From contig NC_058523.1 of assembly GCF_904849725.1 (NCBI RefSeq), positions 164,840,689 to 164,904,688 on the forward strand: a stretch of 64,000 bases of DNA, in the 5' to 3' direction. The translations under genes and the position numbers were made by a program. Each line of letters starts with the position of its first letter. The first letter of the stretch is position 1. Shown one piece after another: positions 22,458 to 34,741 of the stretch. The notes below the pieces were generated by a model. It saw nothing but the letters and a program-made list of their open reading frames with translations. It searched no databases and had not been told where the DNA came from. This DNA is from Hordeum vulgare subsp. vulgare (lineage: Eukaryota > Streptophyta > Magnoliopsida > Poales > Poaceae).

Positions 22458-24867
22458 ATGTCGACTAGGGGTTTAGGATTCTATGACACTCTTAGTTTCG
22501 ATGGTACAAATTTTGATGTTTGGGTAATTCACATGCTTAATCACTTTAGGGTCATGGACCCAAATTTGGAGCGAATTGTAGATATGGGTTCTTCTCCTCC
22601 AAAGGATTCTCAAAATATATCTTTAGAGGATGAGAAAAACTCTTCTCTCAATGCTCAAGCTTCTAATGTGCTTTCTGATGCTTTGAGAAATGTAGTTATA
22701 TTTCAACATTCCGGGATGCTCATGAGTTGTGGACAAAGCTTCAAGATAAATATGGTACATCCAAGATTTGTGGGAATGATTGTTCTCAGTCCACCTCCGG
22801 TCGTGTGGTCTTCTCAACTTCATCTACTTCACCTACATGTGGATTGCCACAAGGTAATGATATGGTGAGTAGTGGAGATCACTTCAATGATGATAGTGGG
22901 CTTATTGTTGATGATCCTTCATCACTATATTATTGCAATGCTTCATCTTTGGGCGTTAACACTTTGAGCACTCAATGTTTTGCATGCTTGTGTTGATAGT
23001 CTGTGCATATCATGTAAAAACTACTTGACTAAATCTCATGATGATATGCTTTCTATATCTTGTTGCCATGAAAAAAATGTATCTATTTCCTTGAGTTGTT
23101 GTGCTAACAATGTAGAGGAAATCCATCACTCCATGGAACAAGATGTGGCCTTAAATGAGGCTTCAAGGGATCCCACATCATCATCTATTGTTTCTCACTT
23201 TTGCCTTATGGCTAAGGCTTCAAAGGTATCTCCTACTTTGAATCCCAATATATCTCATGATGATGATGTTGATGATAATGAGGATGAGGATAAAGATGTC
23301 GAGAGTGATGATATTTCATCCTTAGAAATTAAGGGTGAAATGATTTTTAAATCTCTTTATAGGAATAAACTTGCTTGTTCCAACTTCATGGAAATCATGT
23401 CTATTGCCACTGAGGGCAAGAAATATATTGAGGAGTTAGAAGCTCATCTCGAGGTGCATGAGGCCATCATTGAGAGAATGGATGATCATGAGCGTGATTA
23501 CGCTAATGAGATCGCGGAGCTATCTCAAGCTCTTGAAAATGAACAAACCACCAAGGAATCTCTTGAGGAGACCTTTGCTCTAGAATTATCTAAATTAAAG
23601 GAATCTCATGATAGAGCTCTCAAGGTGTCTAATAATTTTAGAACTAAAAATGGTAAGCTTGAAGTTGCACATGCTAAACTCCTTGAGGACTATGAGCACC
23701 TCGAAAATGGCTCAAGGGCTATTAAGAGTTCGCTCATCGAACTCACCGAGTCTGATGCTCAACTTGAAGCGTCATATGCTAAAGAGCTTGCCAAGTTGCC
23801 TTATCCTCTTATTGTTAATAATGATGCTTGTGCTACTAACTCTATTTCTTGTGAAGCATCTATTTTAAAGGAGAATGTTCAGTTAAGGGCTCAACTTGAG
23901 TTGCTATCTAGCAATTATGGGAAATTGGAAGAAAGTCATGTAATGCTCAAAAGCTCTCATGATGATCTTCTAGTATCCCATAATGTGATAAAATTAGCTC
24001 ATGAGGCTACTACTACCAAGGTAACATCAAGTAAGCCTCATTTGGACATTAGCACTACTTCTAGTCAAAATGCTATATTGCCATGTGCTAGTCCTCGTAA
24101 TTCATCTACTCATAATGTTTCTACATCTTGTGATGAATTACATTCCTTGCCTTGTTGCTCTAACAATGAAGCTTATACTTCCTCTAGTACTTGTGTTTAT
24201 ACTAACCATGTAGAGGAAATCGAAGAGCTCAAGACCCAAGTCACTTGTTTGAAGAAAGATTTGAAAATGAGTCAGGAAGGGATGTCCACGCTCAACAATG
24301 TCTTGTGTGGAAAAAAATCCCCAATTGACAAAGGTGGACTTGGGTTCAACTCTAACAAGAAGAACAAGTCCAAAAGCTTCAAGAAGAAGGGCCAAGAGCA
24401 AGTCAAGAATTCTGCCAAAATTGTTTGCTTCAAGTGCAAAATTGAAAGGCACCATGTTAGATCTTGCCCATTAAAGAAGAATCGCCAAAGTCACAAGCAA
24501 TAAGGGAAGCGGCCACAACTTTAAGCACATACTCAACTTCAAGTTTAAGAAAGGCCTCTTCCCAAGAAGACCCAATCCAACATTCCTCAAGTTGAGAAAT
24601 CAATTGGGAAGAAAGTAAAGGGTAGATGTTGCTACTTATGCCCGTGAGAAGGGTCACTTCGCTTCTTCTTGCACGAGAGGTAATTTATCCAACCCAATCA
24701 TAATTGATGATATCTATTCTCTTGGGAAGGATAAGGTTGGCAATGTGTTTCCCATGTTTCTTGGTACTCAAAGTGGTGTCAAGAGAAGAACCATTTGGGT
24801 AGCCAAGCCTAATGTGACTAACCTCTTAGGACCCAACGTGGTTGGGGACCAACAAGCTCACACTTGA
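22458..24867 (+). pseudogene. gag: Gag of Copia A with coiled coil and two zinc knuckles (frameshifted)
   Basis: Starts MSTRGLGFYDTLSFDG, the first ATG after the primer site, with the FDGTNFDVWVIHML core of Copia gag. A frameshift near 22705 moves the reading to a second frame, and a third (22980-24503, 507 codons) holds the bulk: acidic linker, an E/K/L-rich coiled coil (about 23440-24010), then a CCHC knuckle CFKCKIERHHVRSC near 24427. After the stop at 24501 a second knuckle CYLC...EKGHFASSC (about 24632-24672) is broken by one extra base. The product would bind RNA and build particles. The second partial copy at 45986 keeps sequence lost here (VIFQVMPFRDTHELW), so this one has a small deletion. 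Confidence 0.8.
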
Positions 24868-27733
24868 TCAATAGGTGATCGTGGAGGACATTGGAGACTT
24901 GGTTTCATCTTGAAGAATTAAGGGACCTTAATAATTCATATTATCTCAAGTCAAGTCATTTGCATTAGCGAGTTTCGATCTTATATCCAATGTGCCTCCT
25001 TACGGTAACTTATACTTAAATTGGTTACATTGTTAGTTACTTTCCCCTTTGCATAATGTGGTTTTGTACCATGCATATGTTTGTATATGTTGTGCTTCTA
25101 GCTTAGTTATCTTGAGTAATCAAGTATGTGTATATCGGTTTGCACATCATGTACATGTGAGTCTTGTATTGAGCCTCTATGCATCTTGTTTGTATCTTTG
25201 TTGGCTCTTTTGAGAGATTAATGGATTATCCCATTGTGGGAGAGTGATGTGCTCTGCGCATCTCACAATCCTATAAATGTGTGTACATGAGTAATACCAC
25301 TTAGTATTGATATTACAAGTTTATCTAGTCTCTAGCTCGTATGTCCTTCTCATGAGAAATTCAGATTCTAAATGGTCTATGAATTATCTCTTGTTGGGTT
25401 TCATTTGCCACTTGTTAATAATGTTAGGTTATCACCTTATGGGGGAGTAATATGCTATGTGCATATTACAAGCCTAGAAAATGTGTATATTTGAGGTATT
25501 GCCACTTAGTGTTGATATTGTAAATTATCTTGTTCCTAGGTGGCATGTTAGCTCTACAAGTGCCATTTACTTGCGTTTTAGGAGTAAAGATGATGTTGGA
25601 TATTTTTGAATCTACCAATGGAAATTGTTTCCAAATACTTCTTGTCCTTTGACAATTGGTATTCCCTTCATGTGGTAGAAATTGCTAATCATCTTTACAT
25701 TGGATTTTATGTATCGTTTTTCTTCCTTGCCTCTTGTAGATTGGTTTGAACATGTCTTGTGTTTCTACAGATATAGAGAAAGTGATGATACCATCTTGTG
25801 CATTTTGTATTCAAATGGAAATTCAATATAATGTACATCCCTTGGGGGAGCTATCCTATTTTCTTTAGAACACGCTCTTTATACGTCTATCATAAAATCT
25901 TTTGATCCCCATCAAGTGTGTGTTGATGGGAGGCAAGTATTGCTCTTTATGATGCTTTGTGCCATCATGAAATTTGTAGAGGGTTTGGTTTGTTTGGAAC
26001 CTAGCTCGTTTGGAAACTAGATACCTCGTGTTTGTTTCCCTTCAATTCGTATCTTGTTTCCTTTTGTCTCGCATGTGTCAGTGGATATCATTCTTTGATG
26101 TATCTTTTAATTGGTATCATTCAAGTGATAATTTTCCGTTTGGTATTTTATTTTCACTTGATACCTTGTCTTTTGGTGTCTTATCAACTACGTGTTGATT
26201 TGATTTTTGCATGCCTTGAGCATGCATATTTACCATATACATATAGTTTCTTTTGGATGCTTTCTTTCCTTGACCCGATATATAGGGGAAACTCCACCTT
26301 GTCATAAATTGGCTAAAGTGTGCATGAAATTCAATTTCATATCTATATGCACATATTTATGTGGAGTTTGTCCTATGTATTGTTGGTTTTCTAACTCTTT
26401 GGTCCCAATGAGTTTGGGCACTATTTTATTTGTTTTGTTGTTCTAGGAACAATTGGAGAGGCATTGGATGCTCGGCTCACCTACAAGGAAGGTGTTAACA
26501 CCATGTGCTTATTGGAGCCAAGTTAGGATGATCAACGAACAACTATCTACTACATCAATCCAGTGCTATGTCGGTAACAAGTGTCTACTTTATGCATACA
26601 TTTCTTGCATTCAACCTTTCGTAGGTTGCATCATGGCATGAATTTCTTGATTCGTTCTTGTGGTACTTGTTTCCTTCCTCAAAGCATCTGAATGATGATG
26701 TCTTATTGCTAGTTGGGATGTATTTGATGTTCATTAGTTGGAAGTTCATATTGTATAATAAGAAAATACTAGGCCATGTGCTATGCTTTCAAGCAAAGAT
26801 CTTATTGGTATATTTATGACTTCCTTTTGGATATCTTGTTTGTTCCTTCTTGTAACCATTTCATGTGTACATATTTCTTTGTGGATATATATCATCTTGA
26901 TTTTCTTCTACCTAGAATCTTTTACACATGAGATAAGTTACATCTCTAGTTGTTATCCTCGTTTCTTTCACGTCCACCGTTGCAATTCCTTTTTTAGTTT
27001 TTGGTGGCTTCGTGGAAGTATTTTTCTTGAGTGCAGATCTTTTATCCTTGCATCTTGATGAACTCATTGGTGGTGAAGATTATTTTTCCTCATACCTGTC
27101 TTGACAAGGGTGTTGACATTTTGGTTGGTATCCCTTCTCTTGACAAGGTTATTATTTCCTTTCTTCACCATGGGTTGTCACAAGCGTTGGTTCTCAATTT
27201 GTTTATTAGTAAGATGGTGAACCTATTTGCTAGTAGTGTGTGTGGGGGAAGGATATGTCTTGCACTTTGTTCTTATTTCTTCAAGACTATATTGACGAGT
27301 AATGCTCATCCTCACCTTAGTCTTCTCCAGTGCCTTGCCATGACTCGCACACATCATTTTGGTTGAGCCTACTCTTAAGTTGCCTCTTTTACATGTTGCT
27401 CAACCATATGTTTTTGCACGTGATATACTTATCGTCTTATCTATTTTCTTGCACTTGTTGTGTCCTTTTATTAATTTTTGGGGAGCAACGATCCTATTTT
27501 GTGCACTTGTCTCAAATAAAAAATAAATCTTATTAGTGCACAAATCATGGAGAGCTTCTCTAGTTTTGATAAAACGCACTATTGTCCATATCATAATATC
27601 TTTTATTCATGTGGTTCGAAGGACCATATGATTGCTTGTTGCTATTGGTATCTTTTGATTGTGTGCTTCTCTCGTTTGTATGTCTTTGTGACATACGATC
27701 CTTCTTGCAATCTTTGGGTCCTCGATATAGTTC
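24868..27733 (+). other. Non-coding internal region of Copia A
   Basis: 2.9 kb, T-rich on the plus strand, with frames that are short, hydrophobic and without family motifs. Where an autonomous Copia would have protease to RNase H, none is found. Phrases such as CTTAGT(A/G)TTGATATTG recur near 25300 and 25510, so parts may be internally duplicated. It continues at 36488 beyond the Angela insertion. Confidence 0.6.
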
Positions 27734-27738
27734 GTTTT

Positions 27739-29495
27739 TGTTGGAAATATGCCCTAGAGGCAATAATAAAATGGTTATTATCATATTTCCTTGTTCATGA
27801 TAATCGTCTATTATTCATGCTATAATTGTATTAACAGGAAACATTAATACATGTGTGAATAAATAGATCATAATGTGTCCCTAGCAAGCCTCTAGTTGGC
27901 TAGCTTGTTAGTCAATAGATGATCATGGTTTCCTGATCATGGGCATTAGATGTCATTGATAACGGGATCACATCATTGGGAGAATGATGTGATGGACAAG
28001 ACCCAATCCTAAGCATAGCACTAGATCGTATTCTTCGTATGCTAAAGCTTTTCTAATGTCAAGTATCTTTTCCTTCGACCGTGAGATTGTGCAACTCCCG
28101 GATACCGTAGGAGTGCTTTGGGTGTATCAAACGTCACAACGTAACTGGGTGACTATAAAGGTGCACTACGGGTACCTCCGAAAGTGTCTGTTGGGTTTGT
28201 ACGAATCGAGATCGGGATTTGTCACTCTGTGTGACGGAGAGGTATCTCTGGGCCCACTCGGTAGAACATCATCATGAGCTCAATGTGACTAAGGAGTTAG
28301 TCACACGATGACGTGCTACGGAACGAGTAAAGAGACTTACCGGTAACGAGATTGAACAAGGTATTGGTATACCGACGATCGAATCTCGGGCAAGTTCTAT
28401 ACCGACAGACAAAGGGAATCGTATACGGGATTGATTGAATCCTTGACATCGTGGTTCATCCGATGAGATCACCGTGGAGAAAGTGGGAGCCACCATGAGT
28501 ATCCAGACCCCGCTGATGGTTATTGGCCAGAGAGGTGTCTCAGTCATGTCTGCGTGTCTCCCGAACTCGTAGGGTCTACACACTTAAGGTTCGATGACGC
28601 TAGGGTTATAGAGAATTGTTATACGAGGTTACCGAAAGTTGTTCGGAGTCCCGGATGATATCCCGGACGTCACGAGGAGCTCCGGAATGGTCCGGAGGTA
28701 AAGATTGATATATAGGACGGATGGTTTCGGATACCGGAAGTGTTTCACGCATCATCGGTAACGTACCGGGACCACCGGAGGTGGCCCCGGGGGACCACCG
28801 AAGGGGGGCAACGACCCCGGGAGGTAAGGTGGGCCAAGTGGGGGTGGGAACCAGCCCCTAGGCGGGCTGGTGCGCCTCCCCACTCAGCCCAATGGGCAGG
28901 GGAGAGAAAAGGGGGGGGGGGCAAACCCTAAGCCAGGTGGGCCTAAGGCCCACCAGGTGGTGCGCCACCCCCTCCTCCCCACTCTCGCCGCCGCACCTCC
29001 CATCTGGGGGGGCTGCCGCACCACCTAGGGTGGGAACCCTAGGGGTGGCACCCCCTCTCCCCTCCCCCTATATATAGTGGGCACTTTTGGCCATTGGAGA
29101 TTAGACTTTTGCCTCTCCCTCGGCGCAGCCCTGCCCTTCTTCCTCCTCCTCTCTGCCGGTGCTTGGCGAAGCCCTGCTGGGAGACCTCGTCTCTCCATCG
29201 ACACCACGCCATCGTGCTGCTGGAGTTCTTCCCTAACCTCTCCTTCCTCCTTGCTGGATCAAGGTGCGGGAGACGTCACCGGGCTGCACGTGTGTTGAAC
29301 GCGGAGGTGCCGTAGTTCGGCACTAGATCGGAATCGCTGCGAGTACGACTCCATCAACCGCGTTCTAGCAACGCTTCCGCTTAGAAATCTTCAAAGGTAT
29401 GAAGATGTTCTTACCCCTCTCTCATTTCTGGTCTCTCCATAGGAAGATCTGAATATGCGTAGGAAAATTTTGAATTTATGCTACGTTACCCAACA
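27739..29495 (+). repeat. 5' LTR of the Angela-type element
   Basis: TGTTGGAAATATGCCC to GTTACCCAACA, 1757 bp. A TATATATAG box at about 29069-29077 is the likely promoter. Frames inside the LTR recur in all copies of the family in this window and are not treated as genes. Confidence 0.95.
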
Positions 29496-30731
29496 ATGGC
29501 ATCCGAGCGAGGTTTTCTATGCGTAGATTCTATGCACGAGTAGAACACAAAAGTTGTGGGCGATGATTTGTCAATTTGCTTGCCGCTACTGGTCTTATTC
29601 TTTTCCGGCGGTATTGTGGGATGAAGCGGCCCGAACCGACTTTACACGTACGCTTACGTGAGACTGGTTCCACCGACAGACATGCACACCGTGCATAAAG
29701 GTGGCTAGCGGGTGTCTGTCTCTCCTACTCTAGTCGGATTGGATTTGATGAAAAGGGTCCTTATGAAGGGTAAACAGCTTTGACATATCATCGTTGTGGC
29801 TGTCACGTAGGTAAGAAGGCGTTCTTGCTAGAAACCCAAATCAGCCACGTAAAACTTGCAACAAGAATTAGAGGACGTCTAACTTGTTTTTGCAGGGTTT
29901 GACATGTGATGTGATATGGCCAAAGTTGTGATGTTGCATGTATGATGTATGAGATGATCATGTTATTGTAATAGGTTTCACGACTTGCATGTCGATGAGT
30001 ATGACAACCGGCAGGAGCCATAGGAGTTGTCTTAGTTTATTGTATGAGATGCAACGCCAAGTGATTACTACTTTTACTTCATTGCTAACGGTTAGCTATA
30101 GTAGTAGTGATAGTAGTAGTTGGCGTGACGACTTCACGGAGACACCACGCCGGTGACGATGATGGTCATGCGATGCCTGAAGATGGAGATCGAAAGGGCG
30201 AAGATGATAATGGCCATATCATGTCACTATATGATTGCATTGTGATGTTTATCATGTTTTACATCTTATTGCTTAGAACGACGGTAGCATAATAAGATGA
30301 TCCCTCTTAAAATTTCAAGAACGTATTCCTCTAAGTGTGCACCGTTGCGAAGGTTCGTTGTCTCGAAGCACCACGTGATGATCGGGTGTGATAGATTCTA
30401 ACGTTCGCATACAACGGGTGTAAGCCAGATTTACACACGCGAAACACCTAGGTTGACTCGACGAGCTTAGCATGTACAGACATGACCTCGAATACAAGAG
30501 GCCGAAAGGTCGAACATGAGTCGTATGGTTGAATACGATCGGCATGAAGTTGTTCACCATGGTGACTAGTCCGCCTCACGTGATGATCGGACACGGGTTA
30601 GTCAACATGGATCATGTATCACTTAGATGACTAGAGGGATGTTGATTTAAGTGGGAGTTCATACTTAATTTGATTAAATGAACTTAATTGTCATGAACTT
30701 AGTCTAAAAGTTGTCTTTATAAATATTGTAG
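29496..30731 (+). other. Primer binding site and untranslated leader of the Angela-type element
   Basis: Right after the LTR comes TGGCATCCGAGC, two differences from the standard TGGTATCAGAGC. The following 1.2 kb leader is open only in short frames and would hold packaging signals. Confidence 0.75.
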
Positions 30732-31419
30732 ATGGCCAACATCAACCTCAATTTCAACGCATTCCTAGAGAAAAACAAGCCGAAAGATGATGGTAGCAAC
30801 TATGCGGACTGGGTTCACAACTTGAAGCTCATCCTTGAAGCAGCTAAAAAGGCTTATGTCCTTGATGCGCCGCTAGGTGACCCTCCCGCTCCCGCAGCAG
30901 CCCAGGACATTCTGAACGTCTGGCAAACACGGAGTGATGACTACTCTCTGGTTAGGTGTGGCATGTTATACATTTTAGAAACGGGGCTCCAAAGGCGTTT
31001 TGAGCAACACGGAGCATATGAGATGTTCCAGGAGCTGAAGCTAGTTTTTCAAGCTCATGCCCGTGTCAAGAGATATGAAGTCTCCGACAAGTTCTTTAGC
31101 TATAAGATGGAGGAGAACAGTTCTGTCAGTGAGCACATACTCAAAATGTCTAGGTTACACGGTCGTCTGACTTCACTTGGAGTCGAACTTCCGGATGATG
31201 CTATAATTGACAGAATCCTCGAGTCTCTCCCACCAAGCTACAAAGGCTTTGTGCTTACCTACAACATGCAAGGGATGGAGAAGACCATTCCCGAGTTGTA
31301 CTCGATGCTCAAGTCTGTAGAAGTAGAAATCAAGAAAGAGCATCAAGTGTTGATGGTCAACAAGACCACTAGTTTCAAGAAAGGCAAGGGTAAGAAGAAC
31401 TTCAAAAGGACGGCAAAGC
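30732..31419 (+). pseudogene. gag: Angela-type gag
   Basis: Opens MANINLNFNAFLEKNKPKDD and keeps the Copia gag core (NYADWVHNLKLILEAAKKAY, FSYKMEENSSVSEHILKM, ILESLPPSYKGFV). A one-base loss in an A-run near 31402 shifts the frame, so translation would run off in a basic out-of-frame tail to 31541. The zinc knuckle CFYCKGKGHWKRNC (about 31490-31531) lies in the following frame. Confidence 0.88.
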
Positions 31420-32794
31420 TGTTGCCGCGCCCGGTAAGCCAGATGCCGGGAAGAAGAAAAAGAATGGACCCAAGCCTGAGACTGAGTGCTTCTATTGCAA
31501 GGGAAAGGGTCACTGGAAGCGGAACTGCCCCAAATACTTAGCGGACAAGAAGGCCGGCAACGTTAAAGGTATATGTGATATACATGTTATTGATGTGTAC
31601 CTTACCAGCGCTCGTAGTAGCTCCTGGGTATTTGATACCGGTGCTGTTGCTCACATTTGCAACTCAAAGCAGGAACTGCGGAATAAGCGGAGATTGGCCA
31701 AGGACGAGGTGACGATGCGCGTCGGGAATGGTTCAAAGGTCGATGTGATCGACGTCGGCACGCTACCTCTACATCTACCGTCGGGATTAGTTTTAAACCT
31801 TAATAATTGTTATTTAGTACCAGCTTTAAGCATGAACATTGTATCAGGGTCTTGCTTAATGCGAGACGACTACTCATTTAAGTCAGAGAATAATGGTTGT
31901 TCTATTTATATGTGTGATATGTTTTATGGTCATGCTCCGCTGGTGAATGGTTTATTCTTGATGAATCTCGATCGTGATGTTACACATATTCATAGTGTGA
32001 GTACCAAAAGATGTAAAGTTGATAATGATAGTCCCACATACTTGTGGCACTGCCGCCTTGGTCATATCGGCGTTAAGCGCATGAAGAAGCTCCATACTGA
32101 TGGACTATTAGAGTCTCTTGATTTTGAATCATTTGACACATGCGAACCATGCCTCATGGGCAAGATGACTAAGACTCCATTCTCAGGTATAATGGAGAGA
32201 GCAACCGACTTATTGGAAATAATACATACTGATGTGTGTGGTCCAATGAACGTTGAAGCTCGCGGTGGCTATTGTTATGTTCTCACTCTCAGCGATGATT
32301 TGAGTTGGTATGGGTATATCTACTTGATGAAGCACAAATCTGAGACATTTGAAAAGTTCAAGGAATTTCAGAGTGAGGTTGAGAATCAACGTGACAGAAA
32401 AATTAAATGTCTACGATCTAATCGTGGAGGAGAATATTTGAGTCACGAGTTTGGCACACACCTAAGGAAGTGTGGAATCGTTTCACAACTGATGCCGCCT
32501 GGCACACCGCAACGCAACAGAATGTGTGAATGTCGTAATCGCACTTTATTAGATATGGTACGATCTATGATGTCTCTTACCGACCTACCGCTATCATTTT
32601 TGGGACACACATTAGAAACTTCAGCATTCACTTTAAATAGGGCACCGTCTAAATCCGTTGAGACGACACCGTATGAACTATGGTTTGGCAAGAAACCTAA
32701 GTTGTCGTTTCTTAAATTTAGGGCTGCGATGCTTATGTCAAGAAACTTCAACCAAAAAATCTCGAACCCAAAGCGGAGAAATGCGTATTCATAG
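31420..32794 (+). pseudogene. Angela-type zinc knuckle, protease and integrase
   Basis: Frame with protease motif WVFDTGAVAHICNS (31627-31668; the usual DTGS reads DTGA), GAG-pre-integrase HCRLGH...CEPCLMGK, and the integrase core. The acidic residues are kept in IIHTDVCGPM, LSDDLSWYGYI and CECRNRTLL, although the residues around the last one are altered from the common NGVSERRNRTLL. A frameshift near 32722 ends the frame at 32794; RT follows in another frame. Confidence 0.88.
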
Positions 32795-34709
32795 GATACC
32801 CTAAGGAAACTATTGGGTATACCTTCTATCTTAGATTCGAAGGTAAAATCTTCGTTGCCAAGAACGGATCCTTTCTAGAGAAAGAGTTTCTCTCGAAAGA
32901 AGTAAGTGGGAGGAAGGTAGAACTTGATGAGGTAATTACACCCCCTCTCGAACAGGATAGTAGCGCAGCGCGGGAAGTTGTTCCTGTGGCGCCTATACCG
33001 ACTGAAGAGGAAGTTAATGATGATGATCATGAAGCTTCGGATCAAGTTACTACCGAACCGCGAAGGTCCACAAGGGCACGCTCCGCACCAGAGTGGTACG
33101 ACACCCCTGTGATGGAAATCATGTTGTTAGACAACGGTGAACCTTCGAACTATGAAGAAGCAATGGCGGGCCCGGATTCCAACAAATGGCTTGAGGCTAT
33201 GAAATCCGAGATAGGATCCATGTATGAGAACAAAGTATGGACTTTGGTGGACTTGCCCGATGACCGGCGAGCCATAGAAAAATAAATGGATCTTCAAGAA
33301 GAAGACTGATGCAAACGGTAATGTAAACGTTTACAAAGCTCGACTTGTCGCAAAGGGTTTTCGACAAATTCAAGGAGTTAACTACGAAGAGACTTTCTCT
33401 CCCGTAGCGAAGCTGAAATCAGTCCGAATAATGTTAGCAATTGCTGCCTTTTATGATTACGAAATTTGGCAAATGGACGTCAAAACAGCGTTCCTTAACG
33501 GGAATCTTAAGGAAGAGTTGTATATGATGCAACCAGAAGGTTTTGTCGACCCTAAGGGTGCTAACAAAGTGTGCAAGCTCCAGCGCTCCATCTATGGGCT
33601 GGTGCAAGCATCTCGGAGTTGGAACATTCGCTTTAATTAGGTGATTAAAGCGTTTGGGTTCATACAGGTTTACGGAGAAGCCTGTCTATACAATAAAGTG
33701 AGTGGGAGCTCTGTAGCTTTCCTCATACTGTATGTGGATGACATATTATTGATGGTTAATAATATAGAGATGTTGGAGAGCATAAAGGCCTATTTGAACA
33801 AGAGTTTTTCAATGAAGGACCTTGAAGAAGCTGCATACATATTAGGCATCAAGATCTATAGAGATAGATCAAGACGCCTCATAGGTCTTTCGCAAAGTAC
33901 ATACCTTGACAAGATATTGAAGAAGTTCAATATGGAAAACTCAAAGAAAGGGTTCTTGCCAGTTTTGCAAGGTATGAGATTGAGTAAGACTCAGTCGCCG
34001 ACCACGGCAGCAGATAGAGAGAAGATGAGTTCTGTCCCCTATGCTTCAGCCGTGGGCTCTCTAATGTATGCCATGCTGTGTACCAGACCTGATATAAACC
34101 TTGCCATAAGTTTGGTAGGGAGGTAGCAAAGTGATCCAGGTATGGAACACTGGACAGCGGTCAAGAATATCCTTAAGTACCTGAAAAGGACTAAGGAAAT
34201 GTTTCTCGTTTATGGAGGTGACGAAGAGCTCGTCGTAAAGGGTTACGTCAGTGCTAGCTTCGACACAGATCCGGATGACTCTAAGTCACAGATACGTATA
34301 CGTGTTGAATGGTGGGGCAGTGAGCTGGTGCAGCAGCAAGCAAGAAGTCGTGGCAGCATCTACATGTGAAGCGGAGTACATAGCTGCTTCAGAAGCAGCT
34401 CATGAAGGAATTTGGATGAAGGAGCTCATCACCGACCTTGGAGTGGTTCCAAGGGCGTCGGGTCCAATGACACTCTTCTGTGATAACACTGGGGCCATTG
34501 CCATAGCCAAGGAGCCCAGGTTTCACCGGAAGACGAAGCACATCAAACGCCGCTACAACTCCATCCAGGACCATGTCCAGAGTGGAGTGATAGATATTTG
34601 TAAAGTACACACGGATCTGAATATTGCAGACCCGTTGACTAAACGTCTTCCACGAGCAAAACATGATCAACACCATAATGCTATGGGTGTTCGATACATC
34701 ACAATGTAA
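32795..34709 (+). pseudogene. Angela-type reverse transcriptase and RNase H
   Basis: Continues the polyprotein in pieces: 32986-33285 (linker and RT start, ended by one extra A near 33284), 33431-33640 (QMDVKTAFLNGNL, ended by a TAG), 33641-34126 (FLILYVDDILLM, the YVDD active site, ended by TAG), then RNase H from 34142 with two frames, ending in CEAEYIAASEAAHEGIWMK and IADPLTKRLPRAKH. At least two stops and two frameshifts; dead. Confidence 0.9.
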
Positions 34710-34728
34710 CTAGATTATTGACTCTAGT

Positions 34729-34741
34729 GCAAGTGGGAGAC
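34729..34741 (+). other. Polypurine tract of the Angela-type element
   Basis: CAAGTGGGAGAC-type purine run directly before the 3' LTR TG. Confidence 0.75.

Noticed and set aside
28056..29315. Frames inside the Angela LTR that recur near 35090-36302 and, inverted, at 46836-47929
   Set aside because: Recurrence is explained by three LTR copies of one family; none has a start context or known motif.
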